Source of the DNA: Herbaspirillum sp.
GTDB lineage: Bacteria; Pseudomonadota; Gammaproteobacteria; Burkholderiales; Burkholderiaceae_D
Direction of reading: 5' to 3'
NCBI GenBank assembly: GCA_028292625.1
Contig: JAQGLY010000015.1
Location: forward strand, 1-41,157
Length of the DNA stretch: 41,157 nucleotides
A program made the position numbers and the translations under genes. Shown here in pieces: positions 35,696-41,157 of this stretch (positions are counted from its first letter, which is position 1; the number at the start of each line of letters is the position of its first letter). The notes under the pieces were generated by a model, which was not told where the DNA came from, searched no databases, and worked only from the letters and a program-made list of their open reading frames with translations.

Positions 35696-36448
35696 TCAAC
35701 GCCAGGTTACGTCGTTATAATTTGGCCATGCCAATGACGGGTACTTGTTGTAAAGCAGAGCGTCCGTCCAGACAATGCGTTCGTTCGCCCTTACAGGCTC
35801 CGGCGTAACGCAAGGTGAATAATTTGAGCTGTTGTCAGAAAGCAGGGAATATCTTACGGTCTTGTATGTGCGCTCGGTGCCCTGATGAAATTTTTCCAAT
35901 TGTTCCGAGCACTCCGGAGCATCTTTCGCAACAATCTCGGTCATCAGCTTCATTTCCAAATCATTTAGAAAACGAAGCACAGTCAAAAGGCCCGTGTTGT
36001 CGACTTTTAAGCCGCTGCCTTTTCCCAAATCATTCAGCTTCCTTTTTAACTCGGCTTCCGGTCCCTTTCTCATTCGGTAAAGGATGGGCAGCATTTCTTC
36101 TTCGATGGAATACTTTTTTGAAGCGCGTATTCTCCAGCGCGACCTGTCCGCATCATTCGGATAGTGAACGCACAATGTCTTATGCCGTTTCAATGGCTTA
36201 AACCGTTTCAATGGGATCTTAGGGTTGAGAGCGCCTCGCAGCTTAGATTTATAATGGCCGACGTCCACTAGAGCCTGCCCCTTTTCGCCCAAGTGCGTCA
36301 TATATCGCTTTACGTGGGGGCAGTCCTTATGGTCAAAGTTTAACACTTGGCACTCCGGATCCGAAAACGCCCTCGGATTTTTATCATGAGCAATATAAAA
36401 AAAACATTCAAGCGTCGCTGAACTCAAGATCACCGGTTTATTGAACAT
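35696..36448 (-). CDS. Orphan hypothetical protein, 250 residues, AT-richer than neighbours
   Basis: I do not recognise this protein. AAGGGG about eight bases before the ATG supports the start. It is basic and soluble, with no signal or membrane segment. The N-terminal third contains CFFYIAHDKNPRAFSDPECQ and HVKRYMTHLGEKGQALVDVG, the centre is Lys/Arg-rich (IPLKRFKPLKRHKTL), and the end has WTDALLYNKYPSLAWPNYND. Base composition and codon use (many A/T third positions) differ from the flanking tsaB and thioredoxin genes, which suggests recent transfer. No integrase or repeat borders it. Confidence 0.65.
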   Translation of the reverse strand: MFNKPVILSSATLECFFYIAHDKNPRAFSDPECQVLNFDHKDCPHVKRYMTHLGEKGQALVDVGHYKSKLRGALNPKIPLKRFKPLKRHKTLCVHYPNDADRSRWRIRASKKYSIEEEMLPILYRMRKGPEAELKRKLNDLGKGSGLKVDNTGLLTVLRFLNDLEMKLMTEIVAKDAPECSEQLEKFHQGTERTYKTVRYSLLSDNSSNYSPCVTPEPVRANERIVWTDALLYNKYPSLAWPNYNDVTWR

Positions 36449-36602
36449 TCTTTACCCCTTCAGAAAGTGAATGCAAATCGTCACCGATGTCCCCGATAAA
36501 AAAAAGAACGCCCCACCTTTTAGTGATTGCACTAAATTAGCCATAATATTCACGGAACCGCCAGAACCGTCTTGTCAATCTGTTCAGAGTAAAATACGCC
36601 GC

Positions 36603-37043
36603 ATGACATTTTCCCGACTCGACGCCGACAATCGACCAGCGCTGGCGCAAGCGCTGGCCGACGATGCATGGGTGGTGGCCTGCCTGTGCGCGGCGTGGTG
36701 CGGTAGCTGTCGCGAGTACGAAACGGCATTCCGCCAATTGGCCGAACGCCACCCTCAGCATTATTTCGTCTGGATCGACATCGAAGATCAGGCCGATGTG
36801 GTCGGCGATTTCGATATCGACGACTTCCCTACCCTGCTGATTCAGCGCGGCCCCATCGTCACCTTTTTCGGCCCGATGGAACCGGAAATCCGGTTGGCCG
36901 AACGCATTTTCATGACCCAGCGCGAAAAATCGCTGGAGGAACTGCAGGCGCACGCAGTTTCCAATGAGCAACATAGATCGTGGCAAAGCGACTTCTCGCT
37001 GCAGAAACACCTGCGCGCCGCCATCGGCAACACCACCGGCTGA
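36603..37043 (+). CDS. Thioredoxin-family protein
   Basis: A 146-residue protein with a thioredoxin fold. The redox motif is WCGSC in VACLCAAWCGSCREYETAFR and the cis-proline is in FDIDDFPTLLIQRG. A 35-residue tail beyond the fold (KSLEELQAHAVSNEQHRSW onwards) is not recognised. The lack of a signal peptide makes it cytosolic, probably a reductase of some partner protein. I chose 36603 since the frame upstream has no thioredoxin features. It lies directly before lysC, with a gap of 88 bases. Confidence 0.85.
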   Translation: MTFSRLDADNRPALAQALADDAWVVACLCAAWCGSCREYETAFRQLAERHPQHYFVWIDIEDQADVVGDFDIDDFPTLLIQRGPIVTFFGPMEPEIRLAERIFMTQREKSLEELQAHAVSNEQHRSWQSDFSLQKHLRAAIGNTTG

Positions 37044-37131
37044 AGCCCCTTTGCCCCGCCCGGGTCTTGTTATTTATCCTTTCGGCCTGTAAAGTCGAGG
37101 GTTTATTTAATCTGGCCCGACTCTCTTTCTT

Positions 37132-38409
37132 ATGGCTTTATACGTTCACAAGTACGGCGGTACTTCGATGGGCTCGACCGAGCGCATCAAAAATGTCGCG
37201 AAACGCATCGCCAAATGGCACGATGCCGGACATCAAATCGTGGTGGTGCCGTCGGCCATGTCGGGCGAAACCAACCGTCTGATCGGATTGGCGCGGGAAA
37301 TCATGGAGCAGCCGGACGGGCGTGAACTGGACATGCTGGCCTCCACCGGCGAACAGGCCTCGGTGGCCCTGCTGGCGATCGCCCTGCTGGCCATCGGCAA
37401 GCAAGCCGTTTCGTACGCCGGCTGGCAAGTGCCGATCAAGACCGATTCGGCGTTCACCAAGGCGCGCATCCATTCGATCGACGACGTCAAAATCCGCAAG
37501 GACCTCGATGCCGGCAAGATCGTCATCGTCACCGGATTCCAGGGCATGGACGAAGCCGGCAACATCACCACGCTGGGCCGCGGCGGCTCCGACACCTCGG
37601 CCGTCGCGGTGGCGGCGGCGATCAAGGCCAAGGAATGCCTGATTTACACCGACGTCGACGGCGTCTACACCACCGACCCGCGCGTGGTCAGCGAAGCGCG
37701 CCGGCTCAATACCGTCACCTTCGAGGAAATGCTGGAAATGGCGTCGCTGGGCTCCAAGGTGCTGCAAATTCGCTCGGTCGAATTCGCCGGCAACTACAAA
37801 GTTCCGACCCGGGTCCTGTCGTCGTTGACCGACCCGTTAATTGCGCTGGAAGAAGAAGCCGTATCCGGCACCCTGATTTCGTTTGAGGAAGACAGCAACA
37901 TGGAACAAGCCATCATCACCGGGATCGCGTTCAGCCGCGACGAAGCCAAAATCACCGTACTGGGCGTGCCCGACCGTCCAGGCGTCGCCTACCAGATCCT
38001 GGGCCCGGTGGCCGACGCCAACCTGGAAGTCGACATGATCATCCAGAACCAGTCCGTCGACAACAAAACCGACTTCACCTTCACCGTATCGCGCGCCGAC
38101 TACATCCGCGCCAGCGACATTCTGAACGGCACCAAAGACCGTATCGGCGCAACCAGCATCGTCGGCGATACCAAGGTCTCCAAGGTTTCCGTGGTGGGCG
38201 TGGGCATGCGCAGCCATGTCGGCATCGCGTCGCAGATGTTCCGCACGCTGTCGGAAGAAGGCATCAACATCCAGATGATTTCCACGTCGGAAATCAAGAT
38301 TTCGGTGCTGATAGACGAAAAATACATGGAACTGGCGGTCCGCGCGCTGCACAAGGCCTTCGACCTGGAAAAGGGCAATCTGAGCTCCGGCGACAGCATC
38401 GACGGCTGA
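37132..38409 (+). CDS. lysC: Aspartate kinase
   Basis: Phosphorylates aspartate, the first step to lysine, methionine, threonine and diaminopimelate; 425 residues. The N-terminal kinase domain begins VHKYGGTSMGSTERIKNVA and includes MLASTGEQASVALL, LGRGGSDTSAVAVAAAI and YTDVDGVYTTDPR. Two ACT domains follow from about residue 265 (ITVLGVPDRPGVAYQILGPV and VSVVGVGMRSHVGIASQMFR), which bind the feedback inhibitor. It supplies the dap genes at 18471-22325. The gene is followed by a promoter and tRNA-Ser, as in many Burkholderiales. Confidence 0.96.
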   Translation: MALYVHKYGGTSMGSTERIKNVAKRIAKWHDAGHQIVVVPSAMSGETNRLIGLAREIMEQPDGRELDMLASTGEQASVALLAIALLAIGKQAVSYAGWQVPIKTDSAFTKARIHSIDDVKIRKDLDAGKIVIVTGFQGMDEAGNITTLGRGGSDTSAVAVAAAIKAKECLIYTDVDGVYTTDPRVVSEARRLNTVTFEEMLEMASLGSKVLQIRSVEFAGNYKVPTRVLSSLTDPLIALEEEAVSGTLISFEEDSNMEQAIITGIAFSRDEAKITVLGVPDRPGVAYQILGPVADANLEVDMIIQNQSVDNKTDFTFTVSRADYIRASDILNGTKDRIGATSIVGDTKVSKVSVVGVGMRSHVGIASQMFRTLSEEGINIQMISTSEIKISVLIDEKYMELAVRALHKAFDLEKGNLSSGDSIDG

Positions 38410-38442
38410 ATCTGACAGAGGCAATTTTCAGACGAAGTTCGG

Positions 38443-38471
38443 TTGACCAAATTCGTATGAAAAGATATGAT
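38443..38471 (+). promoter_or_regulatory. Sigma70 promoter of tRNA-Ser
   Basis: TTGACC (38443-38448), 17-bp spacer, TATGAT (38466-38471), placed about 42 bases before the mature tRNA end. Confidence 0.7.
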
Positions 38472-38512
38472 GCCTGACTTTACTGCTGCGACGAAGCTGT
38501 CGCCGTCAGTGT

Positions 38513-38606
38513 GGAGACGTGGCCGAGTGGTCGAAGGCACTTCCCTGCTAAGGAAGCATATGGGCTTAAACCTGTATCGTGGGTTCGACTCCCACCGTCT
38601 CCGCCA
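38513..38606 (+). tRNA. tRNA-Ser (anticodon GCU)
   Basis: Full cloverleaf with acceptor stem GGAGACG/CGTCTCC, anticodon stem CTTCC/GGAAG with loop CTGCTAA (anticodon GCT at 38547-38549), a long variable arm as expected for serine, T-arm GTGGGTTCGACTCCCAC and an encoded CCA end. It reads AGC and AGU codons. The 3' end of this gene is a typical attachment site for phage integrases, and the region to its right looks foreign. Confidence 0.97.
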
Positions 38607-38620
38607 GAAACATAATGAAT

Positions 38621-38645
38621 ACGGGCCTTTGCGGCCCGTTTTTAT
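38621..38645 (+). terminator. Rho-independent terminator after tRNA-Ser
   Basis: ACGGGCC, loop TTTGC, GGCCCGT followed by a T-run, 15 bases after the CCA end. Confidence 0.9.
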
Positions 38646-38671
38646 TTTCTACCCGCCATCAAGCCCGCCAT

Positions 38672-38702
38672 AAATGAAAGTGTTGTCAATACGTGACAGC
38701 AC
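38672..38702 (-). terminator. Possible terminator of the minus-strand phage-like operon
   Basis: Inverted repeat GTGTTGTCA (38680-38688), loop ATACG, TGACAGCAC (38694-38702) with one G-T pair. On the minus strand it is followed by TTTCATTT, a weak T-tract. It lies about 60 bases beyond the last gene of the operon. Confidence 0.4.
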
Positions 38703-38762
38703 CTTCCGATGAGCCGGTCTCTCAAGCTTCAACGGCAAGCGTTCGCCATCACTCGCGTTGTC

Positions 38763-39062
38763 TCATAGCGTACCTCTGGCGAGTGTGGACACGTCGGCGG
38801 CAATGCCATCGGCGAGGCCCGCGCAGATACACAATGCATCGTGCTGGTCGATGATCGGCATGGCATCGACAACCGAAAGCAGGGCCGCTACGGCGTTCGC
38901 TTGCCCCACAATGCGTTTGATGATTTCATGGCGGGATGGTGCCGGCGCGTCTGCCTCGCTTGCTATTGAATCGAATCCTCGCTCCCATTCGGCCAGCAGT
39001 TGCGGAAAGTCGGGCTGACTCTCAATTGGCGGCTGACATTGGCATAGCAGCGCGCCCGCCAT
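38763..39062 (-). CDS. Phage-like hypothetical protein, 99 residues (possible frameshifted continuation)
   Basis: I do not recognise the family. The protein is acidic and mostly helical: PDFPQLLAEWERGFDSIASE, RHEIIKRIVGQANAVAALLS, DALCICAGLADGIAADVSTL. Its ATG lies 100 bases inside the preceding gene, in another frame, and has no clear ribosome binding site. The frame is open back to about 39104. It may therefore be the second half of one protein whose first half is the 72-residue ORF upstream, broken by a one-base shift. It is the last gene of the minus-strand train. Confidence 0.5.
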   Translation of the reverse strand: MAGALLCQCQPPIESQPDFPQLLAEWERGFDSIASEADAPAPSRHEIIKRIVGQANAVAALLSVVDAMPIIDQHDALCICAGLADGIAADVSTLARGTL

Positions 39063-39181
39063 GCAAAGAACTCCGCCGGTAGGGGGCGTGTCGCCTCGGG
39101 ATTGTTATCCAGCCATTCGGACGCGCAGTCTATGCCTTCCAGGTAAGCATTTGTAGTTTCCGATATATCAATGTTTTTCAT
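38963..39181 (-). CDS. Phage-like hypothetical protein, 72 residues
   Basis: It starts at an ATGA overlap with the gene upstream, with AGGGAG before it, so translation is well supported. The first 50 residues (MKNIDISETTNAYLEGIDCA, SEWLDNNPEATRPLPAEFFA) look like a normal acidic protein. The last 22 (LRVSPTFRNCWPNGSEDSIQ) are low in family character, and the overlapping frame there looks more protein-like. A frameshift at about 39015-39030 would join it to the next ORF as one protein of about 150 residues. No family recognised. Confidence 0.55.
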   Translation of the reverse strand: MKNIDISETTNAYLEGIDCASEWLDNNPEATRPLPAEFFAWRARCYANVSRQLRVSPTFRNCWPNGSEDSIQ

Positions 39182-39741
39182 TCTGCCGCTCCCTGTTGTG
39201 TGATTGTTTTTGATGGACGGCCGCGTTTTGGCGCAGCAAGGCCGGGGATAAGCGCTTTAAATGCCTGATATTTTTCGTCCTTGAGAGCCTTCCGGCAACG
39301 GTCACATTCGAGGTACCATTCAGCGCGGCCCTTGGGACTTTGCCAGTAGATTGCATCGGCAAGGTCTTTGGCCTTATTTGCGATGCAACTTTGTGCGCTA
39401 TCTGGCATGACAACCGGGGCGCAGCGCAAATGCCAATAATCGCAATCAAAAAAATCTTTACGTGGCCCTTTAGCGCCCTCTGGACGTTTGCGGCGAAGCC
39501 AGTATTTGAATTTTCCGGACGCCCAGCGGAATTCACCGTAGCCAATGGGCCATTTAAAGTTAGCTGGGATAATGCCTTCATCTTCCAACATGGCGCTGGT
39601 ACCGCGATATTCGACGATGCCAATTGCGAGGTAGATGACCAACTGTTGACTGGTCGAAGCGACCGCAACTTTCATCTCAGAGGACGGCATTGTTGCCGCT
39701 GTCGGTGCTGGTGCGATGTTTTGATTTTGTTGCGTTGTCAT
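39178..39741 (-). CDS. Phage-like hypothetical protein, 187 residues, Cys-rich C-terminal half
   Basis: No family recognised. The start is at an ATGA overlap with GGAGG six bases upstream. After a low-complexity N-terminus (about 25 residues) comes LVIYLAIGIVEYRGTSAMLE, then an aromatic, basic region (GEFRWASGKFKYWLRRKRPE, FFDCDYWHLRCAP). The cysteines in YWHLRC, SAQSC and LECDRCRKAL could bind a metal. The end GLAAPKRGRPSKTI has an AT-hook-like basic GRP core (KRGRPSK). A nucleic-acid role is possible but unproven. It is the longest gene of the train and follows three small similar genes. Confidence 0.65.
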   Translation of the reverse strand: MTTQQNQNIAPAPTAATMPSSEMKVAVASTSQQLVIYLAIGIVEYRGTSAMLEDEGIIPANFKWPIGYGEFRWASGKFKYWLRRKRPEGAKGPRKDFFDCDYWHLRCAPVVMPDSAQSCIANKAKDLADAIYWQSPKGRAEWYLECDRCRKALKDEKYQAFKALIPGLAAPKRGRPSKTITQQGAAE

Positions 39742-39932
39742 TGCTTGCCTCCGGAGACAAGTTGAAGTGCCGGCCTATTGCTTTTTCTCTTAGAGGCACG
39801 AAGGTCTGTGTATCTGAGCAGCGTTTCCTTTTCTGAGTGAGATAGTGCACGGAATGCGCGAAGTAATTGCACCTCTAATGATGACAACTCACGCGAGATG
39901 GCGGTGTGCATAGGCTTACCAATTAGTTTCAT
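39738..39932 (-). CDS. Small phage-like protein C of a three-member similar set (64 residues)
   Basis: Residues 16-40 (ELSSLEVQLLRAFRALSHSE) align without gaps to the two preceding genes on the pattern L-[TS]-x2-E-x3-[VIL]-x2-[FL]-R. The tail is LQLVSGGKQ. The last codons TCC GGA GGC AAG CAA TGA supply GGAGG and the overlapping ATG of the next gene. Helical, basic at the C-terminus; function unknown, perhaps a small DNA-binding or antitoxin-sized protein. Its own start overlaps the stop of the gene before (ATGA). Confidence 0.65.
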   Translation of the reverse strand: MKLIGKPMHTAISRELSSLEVQLLRAFRALSHSEKETLLRYTDLRASKRKSNRPALQLVSGGKQ

Positions 39933-40117
39933 TGCCGGCCTCCGCGCACAAGTTTTAAGCGGGGTGTTTTTTCGGCGGCGCGAATTTCTTTGCCAATATC
40001 GTCCACAAAGTCCAGAACGAAGTATCTCTGGCTATCAGTCATTTTGCGTAGGGTCAAAATGGTAGATATTTCATGGGCCGTTAAAGCGATCTGCCCTGGT
40101 ACCGTGGGTAGGTTCAT
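39929..40117 (-). CDS. Small phage-like protein B of a three-member similar set (62 residues)
   Basis: Residues 12-36 (LTAHEISTILTLRKMTDSQR) fit the same pattern as its neighbours, followed by a helix FVLDFVDDIGKEIRAAE and the tail LKLVRGGRQ. The codons for GGRQ plus stop read GGA GGC CGG CAA TGA, again forming the ribosome binding site and start of the next gene. No known family. The start ATG at 40117 overlaps the stop of gene A. Confidence 0.65.
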   Translation of the reverse strand: MNLPTVPGQIALTAHEISTILTLRKMTDSQRYFVLDFVDDIGKEIRAAEKTPRLKLVRGGRQ

Positions 40118-40359
40118 CGCGCACTCCCCGAAACCAATTTCAGGTGAGATTTCATTTGCAACGCGCTCTCTTGCATGTCGCGGAACGCAAGCCGTTCCGA
40201 GGCATTAAAAAGGAATTCTTGGGTCTTGCTGTTCGATTTTCTGAAAAATGCAACAATCTGCCGCTCTCGTGGCGTCAGTGTATTCATTGAAACTTGCTCT
40301 TTTGGTGCAACGGTCATAAGAGGCTGAGCAGCGACCTGTTTTGGAGTGCCTTTTTTCAT
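40114..40359 (-). CDS. Small phage-like protein A of a three-member similar set (81 residues)
   Basis: An N-terminal extension of about 25 residues precedes the shared core LTPRERQIVAFFRKSNSKTQ, then FLFNASERLAFRDMQESALQ and the tail LKLVSGSAR. LTPRERQIV at the core start resembles the first helix of LuxR/GerE-type DNA-binding domains, although the rest does not continue that fold convincingly. GGGGAG in the last codons serves the next start, which overlaps its stop. Function unknown. Confidence 0.62.
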   Translation of the reverse strand: MKKGTPKQVAAQPLMTVAPKEQVSMNTLTPRERQIVAFFRKSNSKTQEFLFNASERLAFRDMQESALQMKSHLKLVSGSAR

Positions 40360-40616
40360 TGCGCACCACCCTTGTGGAATTTTTCGAATTTGTCGATTGC
40401 GACATTGAATTCATCGCGGTAGTGATCCGCAGCGCACATGAGCACAGATCTCTTGTCAGGAGCTGGAGCCAGATCGGCGAGGGCCATCAGTTCCCGTAAC
40501 ATGTACCCAGTGGCCTCTATGTTCTGTATCAGAACACCCTCTTGCTCATTGTCCGCCATCGATATCGACGGGATGTGCGTTTGCTCGGTTGATGCCGTAG
40601 TATTGATCTTAGCCAT
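40356..40616 (-). CDS. Phage-like hypothetical protein, 86 residues
   Basis: I chose the ATG at 40616 because GGAG stands seven bases upstream; the frame is open further but without a site. The sequence has a polar N-terminus, then IQNIEATGYMLRELMALADL and MCAADHYRDEFNVAIDKFEK, two amphipathic helices, ending in HKGGAQ. Its last codons again carry a G-rich ribosome binding site, and the stop overlaps the next start as ATGA. No family recognised. Confidence 0.6.
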   Translation of the reverse strand: MAKINTTASTEQTHIPSISMADNEQEGVLIQNIEATGYMLRELMALADLAPAPDKRSVLMCAADHYRDEFNVAIDKFEKFHKGGAQ

Positions 40617-40696
40617 GGCGCTACTCCTTCTTAGTAGTGGTGTGGTTAGGCGGCTCGGTCGTTGGCGCGTCCTTACCGCCGCTTTGCCTAATACCG

Positions 40697-41023
40697 TCAG
40701 ACGGCGGTCAAACTCTGGATATTTGCCGCACACTTTACCTTTGGCGCCGCAGTTGCATTCATTGATGTAACGCCTCTATCGCGAGTTTTAATGCGTTTGA
40801 TTTGCCGTTGCCTTGCCCGATACTGCTTGGGGAGTGCCATGGCTTCGTCATAGCTGATCGGCCATGCTCGGTTATTGGCCAGCTCGAACAGACAGCCGTA
40901 GCATTCAATGACATACACTTCGTCGCCGGCATAGCCGGCTGCCTCTACGACGTCCGCAACCACTCGGGCACCTCTCATGCCTGCGATGTCGATCACTTGG
41001 CCGATTTGGTATTGCTTTTTCAT
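40697..41023 (-). CDS. Phage-like hypothetical protein, 108 residues, first gene of the minus-strand train
   Basis: GAGGAG six to seven bases before the ATG at 41023. The N-terminal part (QIGQVIDIAGMRGARVVADV, EVYVIECYGCLFELANNRAW) looks like a small beta-barrel, SH3-like domain, followed by a basic stretch (LPKQYRARQRQIKRIKTRD) and a polar tail. It is the first gene read from the minus promoter at 41068-41096, in the early or Cro-like position of a phage operon, but it does not look like a helix-turn-helix protein. No function assigned. Confidence 0.6.
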   Translation of the reverse strand: MKKQYQIGQVIDIAGMRGARVVADVVEAAGYAGDEVYVIECYGCLFELANNRAWPISYDEAMALPKQYRARQRQIKRIKTRDRGVTSMNATAAPKVKCAANIQSLTAV

Positions 41024-41067
41024 CTGGACTCCTCGTCTGGGTTACGCCATATTTCAGCGGACGATTG

Positions 41068-41096
41068 AATATAGCAAAGTGCTATATTTACGTCAA
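41068..41096 (-). promoter_or_regulatory. Sigma70 promoter of the minus-strand phage-like operon
   Basis: On the minus strand TTGACG (41096 down to 41091), 17-bp spacer, TATATT (41073 down to 41068). Close to consensus; the -10 lies inside the left operator dyad. Confidence 0.7.
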
Positions 41097-41110
41097 GCAC
41101 TTTGCTATAT
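41069..41110. promoter_or_regulatory. Paired operator between divergent phage-like promoters
   Basis: Left dyad ATATAGCA-AAG-TGCTATAT (41069-41087). The 15-mer ATATAGCAAAGTGCT (41069-41083) recurs inverted at 41096-41110 (AGCACTTTGCTATAT). The copies cover promoter elements of both strands, as expected for a repressor that switches between them. Confidence 0.7.
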
Positions 41111-41115
41111 ATAAT
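41087..41115 (+). promoter_or_regulatory. Sigma70 promoter for a probably leaderless regulator transcript
   Basis: TTTACG (41087-41092), 17-bp spacer, TATAAT (41110-41115). The next ATG is at 41122, so the expected transcription start nearly coincides with the start codon. Confidence 0.65.
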
Positions 41116-41121
41116 GTGAGC

Positions 41122-41157
41122 ATGACAAACGACCAAATCCAAATCAATATCCGCCTT
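41122..41157 (+). CDS. Start of a divergent regulator, partial (possible Arc-like ribbon-helix-helix protein)
   Basis: Only twelve codons are present (MTNDQIQINIRL) before the window ends. The strand-forming pattern IQINIRL shortly after the start is what an Arc/MetJ ribbon-helix-helix protein shows, and the position, divergent from the phage-like operon across a dyad operator, is that of a repressor. There is no ribosome binding site; the gene appears to be read leaderless from the promoter at 41087-41115. The assignment is tentative because of the short stretch. Confidence 0.45.
   Translation, partial: MTNDQIQINIRL

Noticed and set aside
38467..38673. 68-residue open frame across tRNA-Ser
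   Set aside because: It runs through the tRNA and its terminator; no ribosome binding site.
1..41157. CRISPR array, rRNA genes or complete insertion sequence
   Set aside because: I saw no regularly spaced repeats of CRISPR type, no rRNA-like sequence and no transposase in any frame.

Overview
The window is about 41 kb of a GC-rich chromosome. Gene content points to a betaproteobacterium of the Burkholderiales, most likely the Oxalobacteraceae (Herminiimonas, Collimonas or Janthinobacterium-like). Clues are the fds-type formate dehydrogenase, the LysR-controlled glyoxylate genes, the dapC-dapD-arsC/yffB-dapE-prmB order and lysC followed by tRNA-Ser. The assignment is inferred from gene families and order; no database search was possible.

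Region 1 (1-13240) is a C1/C2-acid block. It holds fdsG and fdsB (NAD-dependent formate dehydrogenase, running off the left edge), a co-directional set MFS transporter (oxalate/formate antiporter-like) - FAH-family hydrolase - ketopantoate reductase family protein, then the glyoxylate/glycerate operon gcl-hyi-glxR flanked by two LysR regulators, and frc (formyl-CoA:oxalate CoA-transferase). Together these suggest oxalate import, CoA activation, either decarboxylation to formate (burned by Fds) or reduction to glyoxylate, and assimilation through tartronate semialdehyde to glycerate. No oxalyl-CoA decarboxylase lies in the window. The 'panE' gene is a candidate for an oxalyl-CoA reductase instead of pantothenate synthesis.

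Region 2 (13241-18470) holds a gene-poor stretch, a phospholipase D-fold protein, thiopurine methyltransferase and a Cache-type chemoreceptor. Region 3 (18471-25338) is lysine/diaminopimelate synthesis (dapC, dapD, ArsC-like, dapE), then prmB and a YheS-like ABC-F ATPase. A 32-bp imperfect inverted repeat lies directly after dapD. Region 4 (25391-35647) holds a small secreted protein, ompR-envZ with an unexpected FlhE-like gene coupled to envZ, convergent alr-radA, lplT, and the overlapping operon tsaB-rimI-UDG-like-DUF1853. The UDG-like member has lost its catalytic and Fe-S residues; the DUF1853 member shows a PD-(D/E)XK-like residue pattern.

Region 5 (35696-38650) has an AT-richer orphan gene, a thioredoxin-fold protein, lysC and tRNA-Ser(GCU). 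Region 6 (38650-41157) looks like the edge of a prophage or other mobile element next to the tRNA. It is a minus-strand train of small genes with ATGA stop/start overlaps, including three similar 62-81 residue proteins. The train is read from a divergent promoter/operator region whose other promoter appears to make a leaderless transcript for a regulator cut by the right window edge.
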